The notes: a model not told the origin generated them from the letters alone. 64,000 nucleotides of DNA from Paractinoplanes bogorensis (GCF_018829635.1 NZ_JAHKKG010000005.1:496001-560000); one strand, 5' to 3'; counted from the first letter of the stretch, positions 51,134 through 60,368 are shown. Program-made: numbers and translations.

Positions 51134-51957
51134 TTCTCGATCACCTGTCGCCGCACTTCGGCGCCGTCGTGCACGGCGTCGACCTGCTGGACGCCGACGC
51201 CGCCGAGATCCGGGCCGCCCTGGTCCAGCACAAGGTGCTCTTCTTCCGCGACCAGAAACTCGACGACGACGCCCAGATCGAACTCGGCCGGCGCATCGGC
51301 GAACTCACCGCCGCCCACCCGGTCGTCGGCGGCGTCGACGCGGAACACCCCGAGGTGTACGCCCTCGACAGCACCGACAACGGATTCGCCGACGTCTGGC
51401 ATACCGACGTCACCTTCATGCGGCGGCCCCCGCTCGGCTCGATCCTGCGCGCCGTCACGCTTCCGCCCACCGGCGGCGACACCAACTGGGCCGACGCGCA
51501 ACTGGCCTACGACTCGCTCTCCGCGCCGGTCCGCTCGTTGGTGGACGGACTGGTCGCCGTCCACGACGGCAACCGCGAGTTCGGCTACTACCTGGCCCAG
51601 CGCCGGGGCGGCCGCGGCAACGAATGGGACGGCGAGGTGGTGACCAAGCTCGAGCCCATCGAGCATCCGGTCATCCGCGTGCACCCCGAGACCGGCCGCC
51701 GGGGCATCTTCGTCAACCCCGGCTTCACGTCGCACATCGTCGGCGTCTCCGAGTTCGAGAGCCGGGCCATCCTCGACCTGCTCTACGCCCACCTGACCAA
51801 GCCCGAACACATCGTGCGGCACCGGTGGCGCGCGGGCGATGTCGCCATGTGGGACAACCGCAGCACGTCGCACTACGCCAACCGCGACTACGGCACCGAA
51901 CGCCGCATCATGCACCGGATCACCCTGCGCGGCGATGTTCCGGTGGGCGTTTCGTAA
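51130..51957 (+). CDS. tauD: Taurine dioxygenase-family alpha-ketoglutarate oxygenase
   Basis: The 275-residue non-haem iron oxygenase has metal ligands His91 and Asp93 in VWHTDVTF and the distal His248 in TSHYANRDYG, followed by an Arg that fixes alpha-ketoglutarate (RRIMHR). It hydroxylates taurine or a related sulfonate to release sulfite. The C-terminal ending is close to E. coli TauD. Coupled to tauB by ATGA. Confidence 0.92.
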   Translation: MILDHLSPHFGAVVHGVDLLDADAAEIRAALVQHKVLFFRDQKLDDDAQIELGRRIGELTAAHPVVGGVDAEHPEVYALDSTDNGFADVWHTDVTFMRRPPLGSILRAVTLPPTGGDTNWADAQLAYDSLSAPVRSLVDGLVAVHDGNREFGYYLAQRRGGRGNEWDGEVVTKLEPIEHPVIRVHPETGRRGIFVNPGFTSHIVGVSEFESRAILDLLYAHLTKPEHIVRHRWRAGDVAMWDNRSTSHYANRDYGTERRIMHRITLRGDVPVGVS

Positions 51958-52004
51958 AGATCAAGTTCGCGGGCGGAACGGAATTCTTCCGGCGCGCGTC
52001 GAAT

Positions 52005-52026
52005 CCCCCGTGACTGATCACGGGGG
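52005..52026 (+). terminator. Hairpin after tauD, overlapping the next ribosome-binding site
   Basis: CCCCCGTGA at 52005-52013 pairs with TCACGGGGG at 52018-52026 around a CTGA loop. The right arm contains part of the GGGGGAGGG ribosome site of the lipoprotein gene. It may end the tau transcript or control translation of the lipoprotein. Confidence 0.6.
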
Positions 52027-52035
52027 AGGGCACCG

Positions 52036-52971
52036 ATGAGACGCCGGGCGGCCTGGTTCACGATGACGGTTCTGCTCGCGGGCTGCGCGTCCACGACGCC
52101 GGAGACGCCGCCCGGACCCGGTGGGCCGGCGTCGGGCGCGGTCCCGGCGCCCGGCTCGGCGGCCACCCTGGACCGGCTTCGCGAACGTGCCCGCGTCGTG
52201 CTGGCCAACTACGACGCGGCGCTGGCGAAGAGCAAACTCGTCCTGGTCCCGGGGCAGGAGTCGCGCGAGGTCGGAGCGCTCGAGCCGGCCAACGAACACC
52301 TGAAACAGGTGATCGGTGCCGGACGTCTGCGCCCGGCCGGCGAGCTTCCCGGGGCGCCGCGCGAGAAGGGCGAAGCGGTGTGGCCGACCGGCGAGCGCGT
52401 CTCGCTCTCGGTCATCTCTGCGGCCGAAGGGCTGAGCCGCCTGGCGCAGGGCCGGGACTGCGCCGGCTGTGTGCCGCACACGGTCACCGCCGCGCGCCTG
52501 ACCACCATGCGGGTGGCGACCTCGCGCGGTCCGGCGACCGTGCCGGCCTGGGAGTACACGTTGCAGGGCACGAAGATGCGCGTGCTCCGGACCGCCCTCG
52601 ACAGCGGCCCGACGTCGGTCGACCCGCCCGCGGGCAACCCCGACGACATCCCGGACGGCAACGCACCCGAGTCGTTCCGGGTGGAGGGCCGGCGGCTCAT
52701 CCTGAAACTGGTCGGCCCGGCCGAGGGCGCCGACAAGCCGTGCGGCGAGGACTACCGGCCCGAGGCGGTGGAGGGCGAGAACGCCGTGGCCGTGCTGGTC
52801 CAGCGCCGTCCCTACAGCGGCCCGGAGCCGAGCACACCGTCCGGAACCGAGTGGGGCTGCACCCTTGTCGGCCACGAGCGCTTCGCCACGGTCACCCTGA
52901 CGGCGCCGCTGAACGGCCGGACCGTGCTGGAGGTCCAGCAGGGCCAGCCCGTACCTCTATCGACTTTATAG
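52036..52971 (+). CDS. Lipoprotein of unknown function within the sulfonate cluster
   Basis: The 311-residue protein has a lipobox VLLAGC (Cys17), a Pro/Gly-rich tether and a domain that I do not recognise. Visible features are QGRDCAGCVPHTVTAARL and WEYTLQGTKMRVLRTAL, with further cysteines (CGEDY and WGCTL) that could form disulfides outside the cell. GGGGAGGG lies upstream of the ATG. Its place between tauD and the monooxygenase does not prove a role in sulfur use. Confidence 0.8.
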   Translation: MRRRAAWFTMTVLLAGCASTTPETPPGPGGPASGAVPAPGSAATLDRLRERARVVLANYDAALAKSKLVLVPGQESREVGALEPANEHLKQVIGAGRLRPAGELPGAPREKGEAVWPTGERVSLSVISAAEGLSRLAQGRDCAGCVPHTVTAARLTTMRVATSRGPATVPAWEYTLQGTKMRVLRTALDSGPTSVDPPAGNPDDIPDGNAPESFRVEGRRLILKLVGPAEGADKPCGEDYRPEAVEGENAVAVLVQRRPYSGPEPSTPSGTEWGCTLVGHERFATVTLTAPLNGRTVLEVQQGQPVPLSTL

Positions 52972-52981
52972 GAAATGGGGC

Positions 52982-52987
52982 TAGGGT
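52982..52987 (+). promoter_or_regulatory. Putative leaderless -10 element of the SsuD-like gene
   Basis: TAGGGT ends 7 bases before the ATG at 52995. It suggests that this gene has its own promoter. Confidence 0.5.
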
Positions 52988-52994
52988 GGCGGGC

Positions 52995-54137
52995 ATGGAC
53001 TTTCACTGGTTCCTGCCCACCAACGGCGACAGCCGCGACATCGTGGGCGGCGGCCACGGCACCCCGGTCGGGTCGGCCGGCGGCGTGCGCCCGCTGACCG
53101 TCGGCTATCTCGGGCAGATCGCGCGCAGCGCCGAGCAGCTCGGTTTCGTCGGCGCGCTCACCCCGACCGGCGCCTGGTGCGAAGACGCGTGGCTGACGAC
53201 CGCGATGCTCGCCTCGGTCACCGAGCGGCTCAAGTTCCTGGTCGCCTTCCGGCCCGGGCTGCTCTCGCCGACGCTGGCCGCGCAGATGGCGTCCACGTTC
53301 CAGCGCCTGTCCGGCGGGCGGCTGCTGCTCAACGTGGTGACCGGGGGCGAGTCGCACGAGCAGCGCCAGTACGGCGACTTCCTGGACAAGGACGACCGCT
53401 ACGCCCGTACGGGGGAATTCCTGGGCATTGTCCGTTCGCTCTTCCGCGGTGACACGGTGACGTTCGAAGGTGCGCATCTGCGCGTCGAGGATGCGCGTCT
53501 GAGCAAGCTGCCCGAACCGGCTCCGGCCATCTATTTCGGTGGTTCGTCAAAGGCGGCCGGGCCGGTGGCGGCCGACCACGCCGACGTCTACCTGACGTGG
53601 GGTGAGCCGCCGGACAAGGTCGCGCAGAAACTCGACTGGATTCGCTCGCTCAAGCCGGACATGCGGTTCGGCATCCGGCTGCACGTCATCACCCGCGACA
53701 CGGCCGACCAGGCGTGGGCCGAGGCCGACCGGCTGCTGCGCGGAGTGAGCGAGGCGGACATCGCGGCGGTGCAGGCCGGGCTCCGCCGCAGCGAGTCCGA
53801 GGGGCAGCGCCGCATGCTCGACCTGCACGGCGGTTCCCGTGACGGTCTGGTCGTCTCGCCCAACCTGTGGGCCGGGGTGGGCCTGGTCCGCGGTGGCGCC
53901 GGCACCGCCCTGGTCGGCAGCCATCAGGAGGTGGCCGACCGGATCCAGGAGTACGCGGCGCTCGGCATCGACGAGTTCATCCTGTCCGGCTACCCGCATC
54001 TCGAGGAGGCGTACTGGTTCGGTGAGGGCGTGCTCCCCGAACTGGCCCGTCGCGGCGTGTGGCAGCACCCGGCCGGCGCGGGTGCTGCCGCTACGACTGC
54101 CATCCCGTTCGCGGGAGTGCCGGTCAGCTCGCGGTGA
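52995..54137 (+). CDS. ssuD: FMNH2-dependent alkanesulfonate monooxygenase
   Basis: The 380-residue luciferase-like monooxygenase matches SsuD: FHWFLPTNGDSR, FLVAFRPGLLSPTLAAQMA, LNVVTGGE..EQRQYGDFLDKD.RY.R, and the ending GIDEFILSGYPHLEEAYWFGEGVLP. It cleaves alkanesulfonates to aldehyde and sulfite using reduced FMN, and no flavin reductase gene is adjacent. Its last 14 bases overlap the convergent MMPL gene. Confidence 0.93.
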   Translation: MDFHWFLPTNGDSRDIVGGGHGTPVGSAGGVRPLTVGYLGQIARSAEQLGFVGALTPTGAWCEDAWLTTAMLASVTERLKFLVAFRPGLLSPTLAAQMASTFQRLSGGRLLLNVVTGGESHEQRQYGDFLDKDDRYARTGEFLGIVRSLFRGDTVTFEGAHLRVEDARLSKLPEPAPAIYFGGSSKAAGPVAADHADVYLTWGEPPDKVAQKLDWIRSLKPDMRFGIRLHVITRDTADQAWAEADRLLRGVSEADIAAVQAGLRRSESEGQRRMLDLHGGSRDGLVVSPNLWAGVGLVRGGAGTALVGSHQEVADRIQEYAALGIDEFILSGYPHLEEAYWFGEGVLPELARRGVWQHPAGAGAAATTAIPFAGVPVSSR

Positions 54138-56130
54138 CGCCCTCGGCCGGGGTGTCCGCCGGTGCGCGGTGCCGGCGGGACGGCCACCAGAACCGGTCGC
54201 CGCACATCGTGGCCAGCGCCGGCACCAGCACGGTCCGGACGAGCAGGGTGTCCAGCAGCACGCCGATGCCCACGATCACACCGATCTGGGTCAGCGTGAT
54301 CACCGGCAGCACCCCGAGCACCCCGAACACGGCCGCCAGCAGGATGCCCGCGCTGGTGATGACGCCACCGGTGACGGCCAGCGCGTGCACCATGCCGTCC
54401 CGGGTGCCGCGGGCCGGTGTCTCCTCCTTGGCCCGGGTGACCAGGAAGATGTTGTAGTCGACGCCCAACGCGACCAGGAACAGGAACGACAGCAGCGGGA
54501 CGCCGGTGTCGAGCGCCGGATAGTCGAACACGTGCCGGAACAGCCAGCTCCCGGCGCCCAGCGCGGCCCCGAAGCTGGCGATGACCGTGATGAGCAGCAG
54601 CACGGGAGCGACCAGAGCGCGCAACAGACCGATCAGCACGAGCAGTACGACGATCAGAACTGCGGGCACGATGACGGTCAGATCGCGGCGGGCCGCGTCC
54701 CGGTCGTCCAGCCCGGCCGCCACGCTGCCGCCGACCAGCGCTTGTTCGCTACGGACGTTCTCGCGCAACGCACGGACAGCGTCGTACGCCTCCGGGGTGT
54801 CCGGCGCCGCGGTCAGCACCGCGCTGATGGTCGCCACGTCACCCGCCTGCTCGCCGATGCGCGCCGAGGCCACGCCGGGCGTCCTGGTGACGATGGCGAG
54901 CACCTCTTCGGCCCGGGCCGGGGTGGTCACGATGGTCGCCGGGTCGGTGGCCCCGGCCGGGAAGTACCTGCTGACCGTCTCGAGCCCGTCCACCGCCTCG
55001 GCCTCGACCCGGAACTGGTCGGCCTGCGAGAGCCCCAGCTTGGTGCCGATCAGGCCGCTGCCGAGCACGGCCAGCACGGCCACGGCGGCGGCGGTGACGA
55101 CGACCGGACGGTGCGACACGGCCCGGCCGATGCGCGCCCACAGGCCCTGGCCGGCCTCGACCCCGGCCTGGCCGACGCGCGGGACGAACGGCCAGAACAG
55201 TCCGCGGCCGCAGACGAGCAGGGCGGCGGGCAGAACGAACAACGCGAACACCGCGGCGATCGCGATCCCGGCCGCTCCGGCCACACCGAGCGCCAGGTTC
55301 TTGCCCAGGCTGGCCAGCAGCAGGGTGAGCAGGCTGAGCACCACCGTGCCCGAACTGGCCAGCACGGCCGGGCCGGCGCCCTTGAGCGCCACGCGCATGG
55401 CCTCGAACCGGTCCTCGTACCGGTGCAGCTCCTCGCGGTAGCGGGAAATGATCAGCAGGGCGTAGTTGGTGCCGGCGCCGAACACGAGGACCGTGATGAT
55501 GCCGTTGGTCGAGGCGTCGATGGCCAGGTCGGTGTGCCGGGACAGGATGGCCACCACCGACCCGCTCAGCCGGTCGGCCAGGCCCACCACCGCGAGCGGG
55601 ACCAGCCAGAGGACCGGGCTGCGGTAGGTCACGAGCAGCAGCAGGGCCACGACCACCACGGTGACGATGAGCAGGCGCAGGTTGGCGCCGGAGAAGCTGT
55701 CGGCCAGGTCGGCGGTGAAGCCCGCGCCGCCGGTGACCTGCACGGTGATGCCCGGGGGAGTCTGGGATCGCATCTGCTCGCGCAGCTGCCCGACCGCGTC
55801 CACGATCTGCTCGGCCGAGTAACTCGCGGGGTACGGCTTGGAGACGATCGCCGCATCCTTGCCGGGCGCGACGATGGGCGTACCGAAGGAACCGATCGTC
55901 CGTAGCTCGTCCTCGGTGAGCGGGGTGCCGTCGTCCTTGGCGAAGACGATCAGGGCCGGGTTGACCTGCCCGGACGGCAGTTGCCGCTCGAGCTCGGCGA
56001 CCCGGGTCGACTCGGCCGCGCCGGGCAGCGAGGCGGTCGGGTCGTTGGTCGTCTCGAGCGGGCCGGCGAAGGCGAGCACGCCACCGCCGATCAGCATCGC
56101 GATGATCAGCGTGAGCCAGGCGCGTCGCAT
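54124..56130 (-). CDS. MMPL/RND-family transporter
   Basis: The 668-residue membrane protein of the actinobacterial MMPL type has two repeats, each with a large extracytoplasmic loop (after TM1 and TM7) and a five-helix bundle. The conserved intra-membrane segment VALGVDYNIFLVTRAKEE (~residue 555) and its counterpart VFGAGTNYALLIISRYREEL (~residue 220) hold the proton-relay Asp/Tyr; here the first copy has Asn in place of Asp. ATG at 56130 has GGAGGG just upstream. It likely exports a hydrophobic drug or lipid. It is divergent from a MarR gene with a shared operator. Confidence 0.9.
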   Translation of the reverse strand: MRRAWLTLIIAMLIGGGVLAFAGPLETTNDPTASLPGAAESTRVAELERQLPSGQVNPALIVFAKDDGTPLTEDELRTIGSFGTPIVAPGKDAAIVSKPYPASYSAEQIVDAVGQLREQMRSQTPPGITVQVTGGAGFTADLADSFSGANLRLLIVTVVVVALLLLVTYRSPVLWLVPLAVVGLADRLSGSVVAILSRHTDLAIDASTNGIITVLVFGAGTNYALLIISRYREELHRYEDRFEAMRVALKGAGPAVLASSGTVVLSLLTLLLASLGKNLALGVAGAAGIAIAAVFALFVLPAALLVCGRGLFWPFVPRVGQAGVEAGQGLWARIGRAVSHRPVVVTAAAVAVLAVLGSGLIGTKLGLSQADQFRVEAEAVDGLETVSRYFPAGATDPATIVTTPARAEEVLAIVTRTPGVASARIGEQAGDVATISAVLTAAPDTPEAYDAVRALRENVRSEQALVGGSVAAGLDDRDAARRDLTVIVPAVLIVVLLVLIGLLRALVAPVLLLITVIASFGAALGAGSWLFRHVFDYPALDTGVPLLSFLFLVALGVDYNIFLVTRAKEETPARGTRDGMVHALAVTGGVITSAGILLAAVFGVLGVLPVITLTQIGVIVGIGVLLDTLLVRTVLVPALATMCGDRFWWPSRRHRAPADTPAEGVTAS

Positions 56131-56149
56131 GAACCCTCCACGGTCAAGT

Positions 56150-56166
56150 ATCTCGACGATCGAGAT
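56150..56166. promoter_or_regulatory. Palindromic operator between MMPL and MarR genes
   Basis: ATCTCGA-CGA-TCGAGAT is an exact inverted repeat of 7-base arms. It lies in the 73-base gap between the divergent genes and fits a MarR dimer site that controls both. Confidence 0.65.
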
Positions 56167-56203
56167 TCTTACCCATCGGTGGAGGATCTGCAACACTGGC
56201 GCT

Positions 56204-56704
56204 GTGAACGAGCGGGACGATCTGCGCGCGGATGTGGTCGACCTGCTGCGGCTCTACAGCATCGAGGCGCAGCACGTCGCCCACTCCTTCGCCGCGCAGG
56301 AGGGGTTGCACTTCACCGACCTGCAGGCGCTGATCGCGGTCATGCACGCCGAACGCCGCGGCGACCCGCTGACGCCCGGCCGGCTCGGCGAGAGTCTGGG
56401 CCTGTCGTCGGGTGCCACCACGGCGGTGATCGACCGGCTGGAAAAGGCCAACCACTTACGCCGTACGCGGGAAAGTGCCGACCGCCGTGTCGTGCATCTG
56501 CGCTACGGGGAGCCCGGCATGGAACTCGCCGCGGCCTTCTTCCGCCCGCTCGGGGTGCGCAGCCACGCGGTCATGGACGAGTTCACCGCCGACGATCTCG
56601 AGACCGTGCGCCGGTTCTTGAGCGGAATGCTCGGTGCGATCACGGATCACCATCGCGACCTGCGCACCCGAACTCCTACCCGGCGCACAGGTCCCGACGC
56701 TTAA
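56204..56704 (+). CDS. MarR-family transcriptional regulator
   Basis: The 166-residue protein has a winged helix-turn-helix with LTPGRLGESLGLSSGATTAVIDRLEKANHL and the wing RRTRESADRRVVHLRY. It probably represses the divergent MMPL exporter through the 17-base palindrome at 56150-56166. GTG at 56204 has no obvious ribosome site, so the exact start is less sure. Confidence 0.87.
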   Translation: MNERDDLRADVVDLLRLYSIEAQHVAHSFAAQEGLHFTDLQALIAVMHAERRGDPLTPGRLGESLGLSSGATTAVIDRLEKANHLRRTRESADRRVVHLRYGEPGMELAAAFFRPLGVRSHAVMDEFTADDLETVRRFLSGMLGAITDHHRDLRTRTPTRRTGPDA

Positions 56705-56725
56705 CCGCGCGGCGCCGGCCGCCGA

Positions 56726-56917
56726 TCAGACAGTCACGTCGATGAGGGCGGCCCGGTGCACGTTCAGCACCCGGCGGCTGTCCTGCACGGCGGCCCGGTC
56801 GGCGGCGATGATCTGCTCCTCGGCCCCGGCCACGAAGTCGGCGCGCAGGCGCTGGACGTCGGTGTGCAGGTGGACCAGGCTGATGTGGGACATCCAGGGG
56901 CTCGACGTGATCGTCAT
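56726..56917 (-). CDS. Small hypothetical protein
   Basis: The 63-residue protein has AAGGA 6 bases before its ATG, which is why I think it is real. It is mostly helical (HTDVQRLRADFVAGAEEQII) with no known family or motif. It lies convergent to the MarR gene, 21 bases from its end. Confidence 0.5.
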   Translation of the reverse strand: MTITSSPWMSHISLVHLHTDVQRLRADFVAGAEEQIIAADRAAVQDSRRVLNVHRAALIDVTV

Positions 56918-57151
56918 GTCTGTTCCTTAACTCTTCCGTGAGGGGCTGCCGGGCTCGTCCGTGAGCGCCGGCCGTGTCGCCGCCCGGGGGTGGGCGGTTC
57001 CACATCGCCGGGAGCGGCCGGGGTCGGTGGCTGCTCCGCGTTGGCAACCACTCTCGATCGGCACTGCCACCGAGCGGTTGAGGATTTCCGGCAACCCGAA
57101 GGCACCCATCGGGTACCGGGTTCCGCGCCCGCCGCCGCCGATCACACCACC

Positions 57152-57991
57152 GTGCAGACGGAACTCCTTCTCGACCAAGCCGGCGACCTGATCTCCACCG
57201 GGCGCGCCGGACAGGCCGCGACCCTGTTGACCCCGCTCGTCGGTGCCGAGCCCGGCAACGGCGTAGCGTGGCTGCTCATGGCCCGTGCGCGGATGGCCCT
57301 CGGCTCCTACCCGGAGGCGCTCGAGGCTGCCCGGACGGCGCTGGCCCTGGAACCGCAGGGGGTCGAGGAGCTGTTCTGGGTGAGCGCCGCCTACACCGCG
57401 CTCGGCCGGCACGAGCTGGCCATCACCGCCGCTGTCGCCGCCTGCGACGAAGACCCGGGCAACCCGCGGACGGCCGAGCGCCACGGTCGCGCCCTGCTCG
57501 CGGCGGGCCGTACCGCCGAGGCGACGCTCGTCCTCGAGGCGGCCGCCGAGATCGCCCACTACGACGCCGACGTCCAGGTCGCGTACGGGATGGCCCTGTT
57601 CGCCGCCGGTCGCCCGCTGAGTGCCCGCGAGCTGTACGCCCGCGCGCTGCGGCTCGACCCCCAGCACGCTCGTGCGCTGGCCGAGTTGCGCCGTCTGAGC
57701 GCGGCCGAGCAGCAGATCAAGGACGCCGATTCCCTCGTACGCGTGGCCGACGAGTTCGCCGAGTCGCTGCGCGTCCCCGCCGGCGGTGTGCGCCGGCGCA
57801 CCGATCCGGCCCGTTCGGCCGCGGCGCACCTGGCCGCGGTCACGTTCGCGGTCTGCCTGGGCGCGCTGCTGGTGCTGGCCGTCCTGACCCGCCTGGCCGG
57901 GGTCGACGTCCCGGCCCCGATGTTCGTCTCGATGTTCTGCGTGACCGGCGCCGCGGCCTGCCTGACCGCCCACACCCGCCGCAGGCGATAA
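57152..57991 (+). CDS. TPR-repeat membrane protein
   Basis: The 279-residue protein has about five tetratricopeptide repeats (for example GSYPEALEAARTALALEPQG and GRPLSARELYARALRLDP, residues ~5-185). Two hydrophobic helices follow at the C-terminus (~225-250, ~258-275). It probably holds a protein complex at the membrane; partners are unknown. GTG at 57152 is the earliest start that fits the repeats. The 234 bases before it (56918-57151) hold nothing I recognise. Confidence 0.75.
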   Translation: MQTELLLDQAGDLISTGRAGQAATLLTPLVGAEPGNGVAWLLMARARMALGSYPEALEAARTALALEPQGVEELFWVSAAYTALGRHELAITAAVAACDEDPGNPRTAERHGRALLAAGRTAEATLVLEAAAEIAHYDADVQVAYGMALFAAGRPLSARELYARALRLDPQHARALAELRRLSAAEQQIKDADSLVRVADEFAESLRVPAGGVRRRTDPARSAAAHLAAVTFAVCLGALLVLAVLTRLAGVDVPAPMFVSMFCVTGAAACLTAHTRRRR

Positions 57992-58061
57992 GGCCAGTTT
58001 CATAGCTGGGGCGGGGCTGCGGAGGGGCCCGGATCCCGCCCGGCGGCGTCTCGCGGAAGCC

Positions 58062-58490
58062 TCAGCCGGTCGGATCGTCGCGGAGAGACCGCAGCAGGCG
58101 GCTCAGCTCGGTGCGGTCGGCGGGGGAGAGGGTGGCGAAGAAGCTCTCGCCGGCCTCGCGGCGGGCGGCCCGGATCTCGCCGCTGACCCGCCGGCCCTCG
58201 TCGGTAAGTGTGACCAGCACGGCCCGGCGGTCGGCCGGGTCGGGGCGGCGCCCGGCCAGCCCGCGCTGCTGCAGGTCGTCGACCACCTCGGTGGCCGAGC
58301 GGGGCGCGATGCGCAGATGCTCGGCCAGGGTGCCGGGCCGCAGGTCGCCGTGGTGGGCCAGGACGCTGATCGCGCGGCCCAGCGACGGTGAGAGCTCCCA
58401 CGGGCCGAGGGCCTCTCGGGTGCGGTGACGTAGCCGGCGGGACACCGCGAAGAACGCCTCGAGCAGGCCGTCGTCGTCCACCTCGTGCAC
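58062..58490 (-). CDS. MarR-family transcriptional regulator
   Basis: The 142-residue protein has a winged helix-turn-helix with LRPGTLAEHLRIAPRSATEVVDDLQQRGLA and a wing with DPADRRAVLVTLTDEGRR. GTG start has TACGGT 6 bases upstream, so a leaderless mRNA is likely. It is divergent from an ABC exporter and a palindrome lies between, so it probably represses that exporter and itself. Confidence 0.92.
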   Translation of the reverse strand: MHEVDDDGLLEAFFAVSRRLRHRTREALGPWELSPSLGRAISVLAHHGDLRPGTLAEHLRIAPRSATEVVDDLQQRGLAGRRPDPADRRAVLVTLTDEGRRVSGEIRAARREAGESFFATLSPADRTELSRLLRSLRDDPTG

Positions 58491-58496
58491 GGGAAT

Positions 58497-58502
58497 ACCG
58501 TA
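58497..58502 (-). promoter_or_regulatory. Putative leaderless -10 element of the second MarR gene
   Basis: TACGGT on the minus strand is separated by 6 bases from the GTG at 58490. Confidence 0.5.
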
Positions 58503-58526
58503 CCAGGGACTTCTGTTGTTCCCTCA

Positions 58527-58545
58527 TGTTGAGGTAACCTCAGCA
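58527..58545. promoter_or_regulatory. Palindromic operator between MarR and ABC exporter genes
   Basis: TGTTGAGGT-A-ACCTCAGCA is an inverted repeat matching at 8 of 9 positions. It covers a TTGAGG that could be a -35 for the exporter and lies upstream of the -10 of marR, so one site could control both. Confidence 0.65.
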
Positions 58546-58577
58546 AGTCCTGTACCCGTACGGAAGAAGGTCCGTCC

Positions 58578-60365
58578 TTGGAAAGCCCCGTCGAAGGCCG
58601 CACCCGCGGCAAGAAGAAGCCCACCGCCGCCGAGATCGCGCAGGCGAAATCCGTCTCCCTGCGGCGCATCGGCGCCCTTTTCACCGACCACCGCGGCGCG
58701 CTCGCCGTCGTGATCCTCACCCTCGTGGCCTCGTCCGTCGTCGGCATGGCCAGTCCGTTCCTGTTGCGCGAAGTGATCGATTCCGCGCTTCCGGACAAGA
58801 ACGTGCAACTGCTCGTCTGGCTCGTGATCGGCATGGTCGCCGTCGCCGCCGTCACCTCCGCGCTCGGTGTCGTGCAGACCTGGATCTCGACCACGGTCGG
58901 CCAGCGCGTCATGCACCGCCTGCGTACGGACGTCTTCGCGCACCTGCAGCGCCAGTCGATCGCGTTCTTCACCAGAACGCGCACCGGCGAGGTGCAGTCG
59001 CGCATCACCAACGACATCGGCGGCATGGAAGCCGTCGTCACCTCCACCGCCACCTCGATCGCCTCGAACCTCACCACGGTCGTCGCCACCGCCGTCGCCA
59101 TGGCCGCCCTCTCGTGGCAGCTGTCCCTGGTGTCGCTGCTCGTGCTGCCGCCGTCGATCTGGCTCACCCGCCGGGTCGCGAGCATGCGCCGGGCCATCAC
59201 CGCGCAGCGCCAGCGCGAGCTCGCCGACCTCAACGTCATCATCGAGGAGGGCCTGTCCATCGGCGGCGTGCAGCTGAGCAAGACGATGGGCACCGGCCCG
59301 GCCCAGGTCGGCCGGTTCACCGACTCGTCGAGCCGGCTGATCGACCTCGAACTGCGCTCCGAACTGGCCGGTCGCTGGCGGATGGCCTCGATGAGCATCG
59401 TCTTCGCCGCCATCCCGGCGATCATCTATCTGGCCGCCGGCCTGCCGATCACCTCGGGTTCGATGAGCATCGGCACGCTGGTCGCCTTCACCGCCCTGCA
59501 GGCGAACCTGTTCCGCCCGCTGATGGGCCTGCTCAACGTGGGTGTCACGGTCACCAGTTCGCTCGCCCTGTTCGCGCGCATCTTCGAATACCTCGACCTC
59601 CCGGTCGACATCGCGCCGCCGGTGCGTCCCGTCGCGGTCCGTTCGCCGCGCGGCCACCTGCGATTCGAGGACGTCACTTTCTCGTACGCCGAAAGCCCCG
59701 CCGCCGCCGTAGCGGGCGTGATCCTCGACGTGCCCGCGGGGACGTCGCTCGCCCTGGTCGGCGAGACCGGTTCGGGCAAGAGCACGATCGCGGCCCTGAT
59801 CGCCCGTCTGTACGACCCGACCGCGGGCCGCATCACGATCGACGGGGTCGACCTGCGCGACATGTCCCTGGAGACACTGTCCTCGATCGTCGGCGTGGTG
59901 TCGCAGGAGACCTACCTGCTGCACACGACCGTCCGCGAGAACCTGCGCTACGCCAAGCCCGATGCCACCGACGACGAGATCGAGGCGGCCGCCCGCGCCG
60001 CCCAGATCCACGAGCTGATCGCCTCACTTCCCGACGGCTACGACACGATGGTCGGCTCGCGCGGTCACCGCTTCTCGGGCGGCGAGAAACAGCGCATCGC
60101 CATCGCGCGCACGCTTCTGCGCGATCCGCGCATCCTGGTGCTGGACGAGGCGACGAGCGCCCTGGACAACGAAACTGAGCGAGCCGTGCAACGAGCCTTC
60201 GACGAACTGTCCGTCGGCCGCACCACGGTCACCATCGCGCACCGCCTGTCCACCATCCGTGAGGCCGACCAGATCGCGGTTGTCGACCACGGCCGCATCC
60301 TCGAGTCCGGCAACCACGACACCCTGCTCGGTGTGGGCGGCCGCTACGCCGCCCTGGCCGCGTGA
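58578..60365 (+). CDS. ABC exporter (fused membrane and ATPase domains)
   Basis: The 595-residue half-transporter has six helices (residues ~40-320), then an ATPase with Walker A GETGSGKST (~394), Q-loop VVSQETYLLH, signature FSGGEKQRIAIARTLL and Walker B ILVLDEATSALD. It is of the MsbA/multidrug type and works as a dimer. TTG at 58578 has AAGG ~9 bases upstream. Only 3 bases separate its stop from the convergent monooxygenase. Regulation by the adjacent MarR is likely. Confidence 0.93.
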   Translation: MESPVEGRTRGKKKPTAAEIAQAKSVSLRRIGALFTDHRGALAVVILTLVASSVVGMASPFLLREVIDSALPDKNVQLLVWLVIGMVAVAAVTSALGVVQTWISTTVGQRVMHRLRTDVFAHLQRQSIAFFTRTRTGEVQSRITNDIGGMEAVVTSTATSIASNLTTVVATAVAMAALSWQLSLVSLLVLPPSIWLTRRVASMRRAITAQRQRELADLNVIIEEGLSIGGVQLSKTMGTGPAQVGRFTDSSSRLIDLELRSELAGRWRMASMSIVFAAIPAIIYLAAGLPITSGSMSIGTLVAFTALQANLFRPLMGLLNVGVTVTSSLALFARIFEYLDLPVDIAPPVRPVAVRSPRGHLRFEDVTFSYAESPAAAVAGVILDVPAGTSLALVGETGSGKSTIAALIARLYDPTAGRITIDGVDLRDMSLETLSSIVGVVSQETYLLHTTVRENLRYAKPDATDDEIEAAARAAQIHELIASLPDGYDTMVGSRGHRFSGGEKQRIAIARTLLRDPRILVLDEATSALDNETERAVQRAFDELSVGRTTVTIAHRLSTIREADQIAVVDHGRILESGNHDTLLGVGGRYAALAA

Positions 60366-60368
60366 CCG

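Noticed and set aside
53105..53477. Minus-strand open frames within ssuD
   Set aside because: These are shadow frames; SsuD motifs span the whole plus strand.
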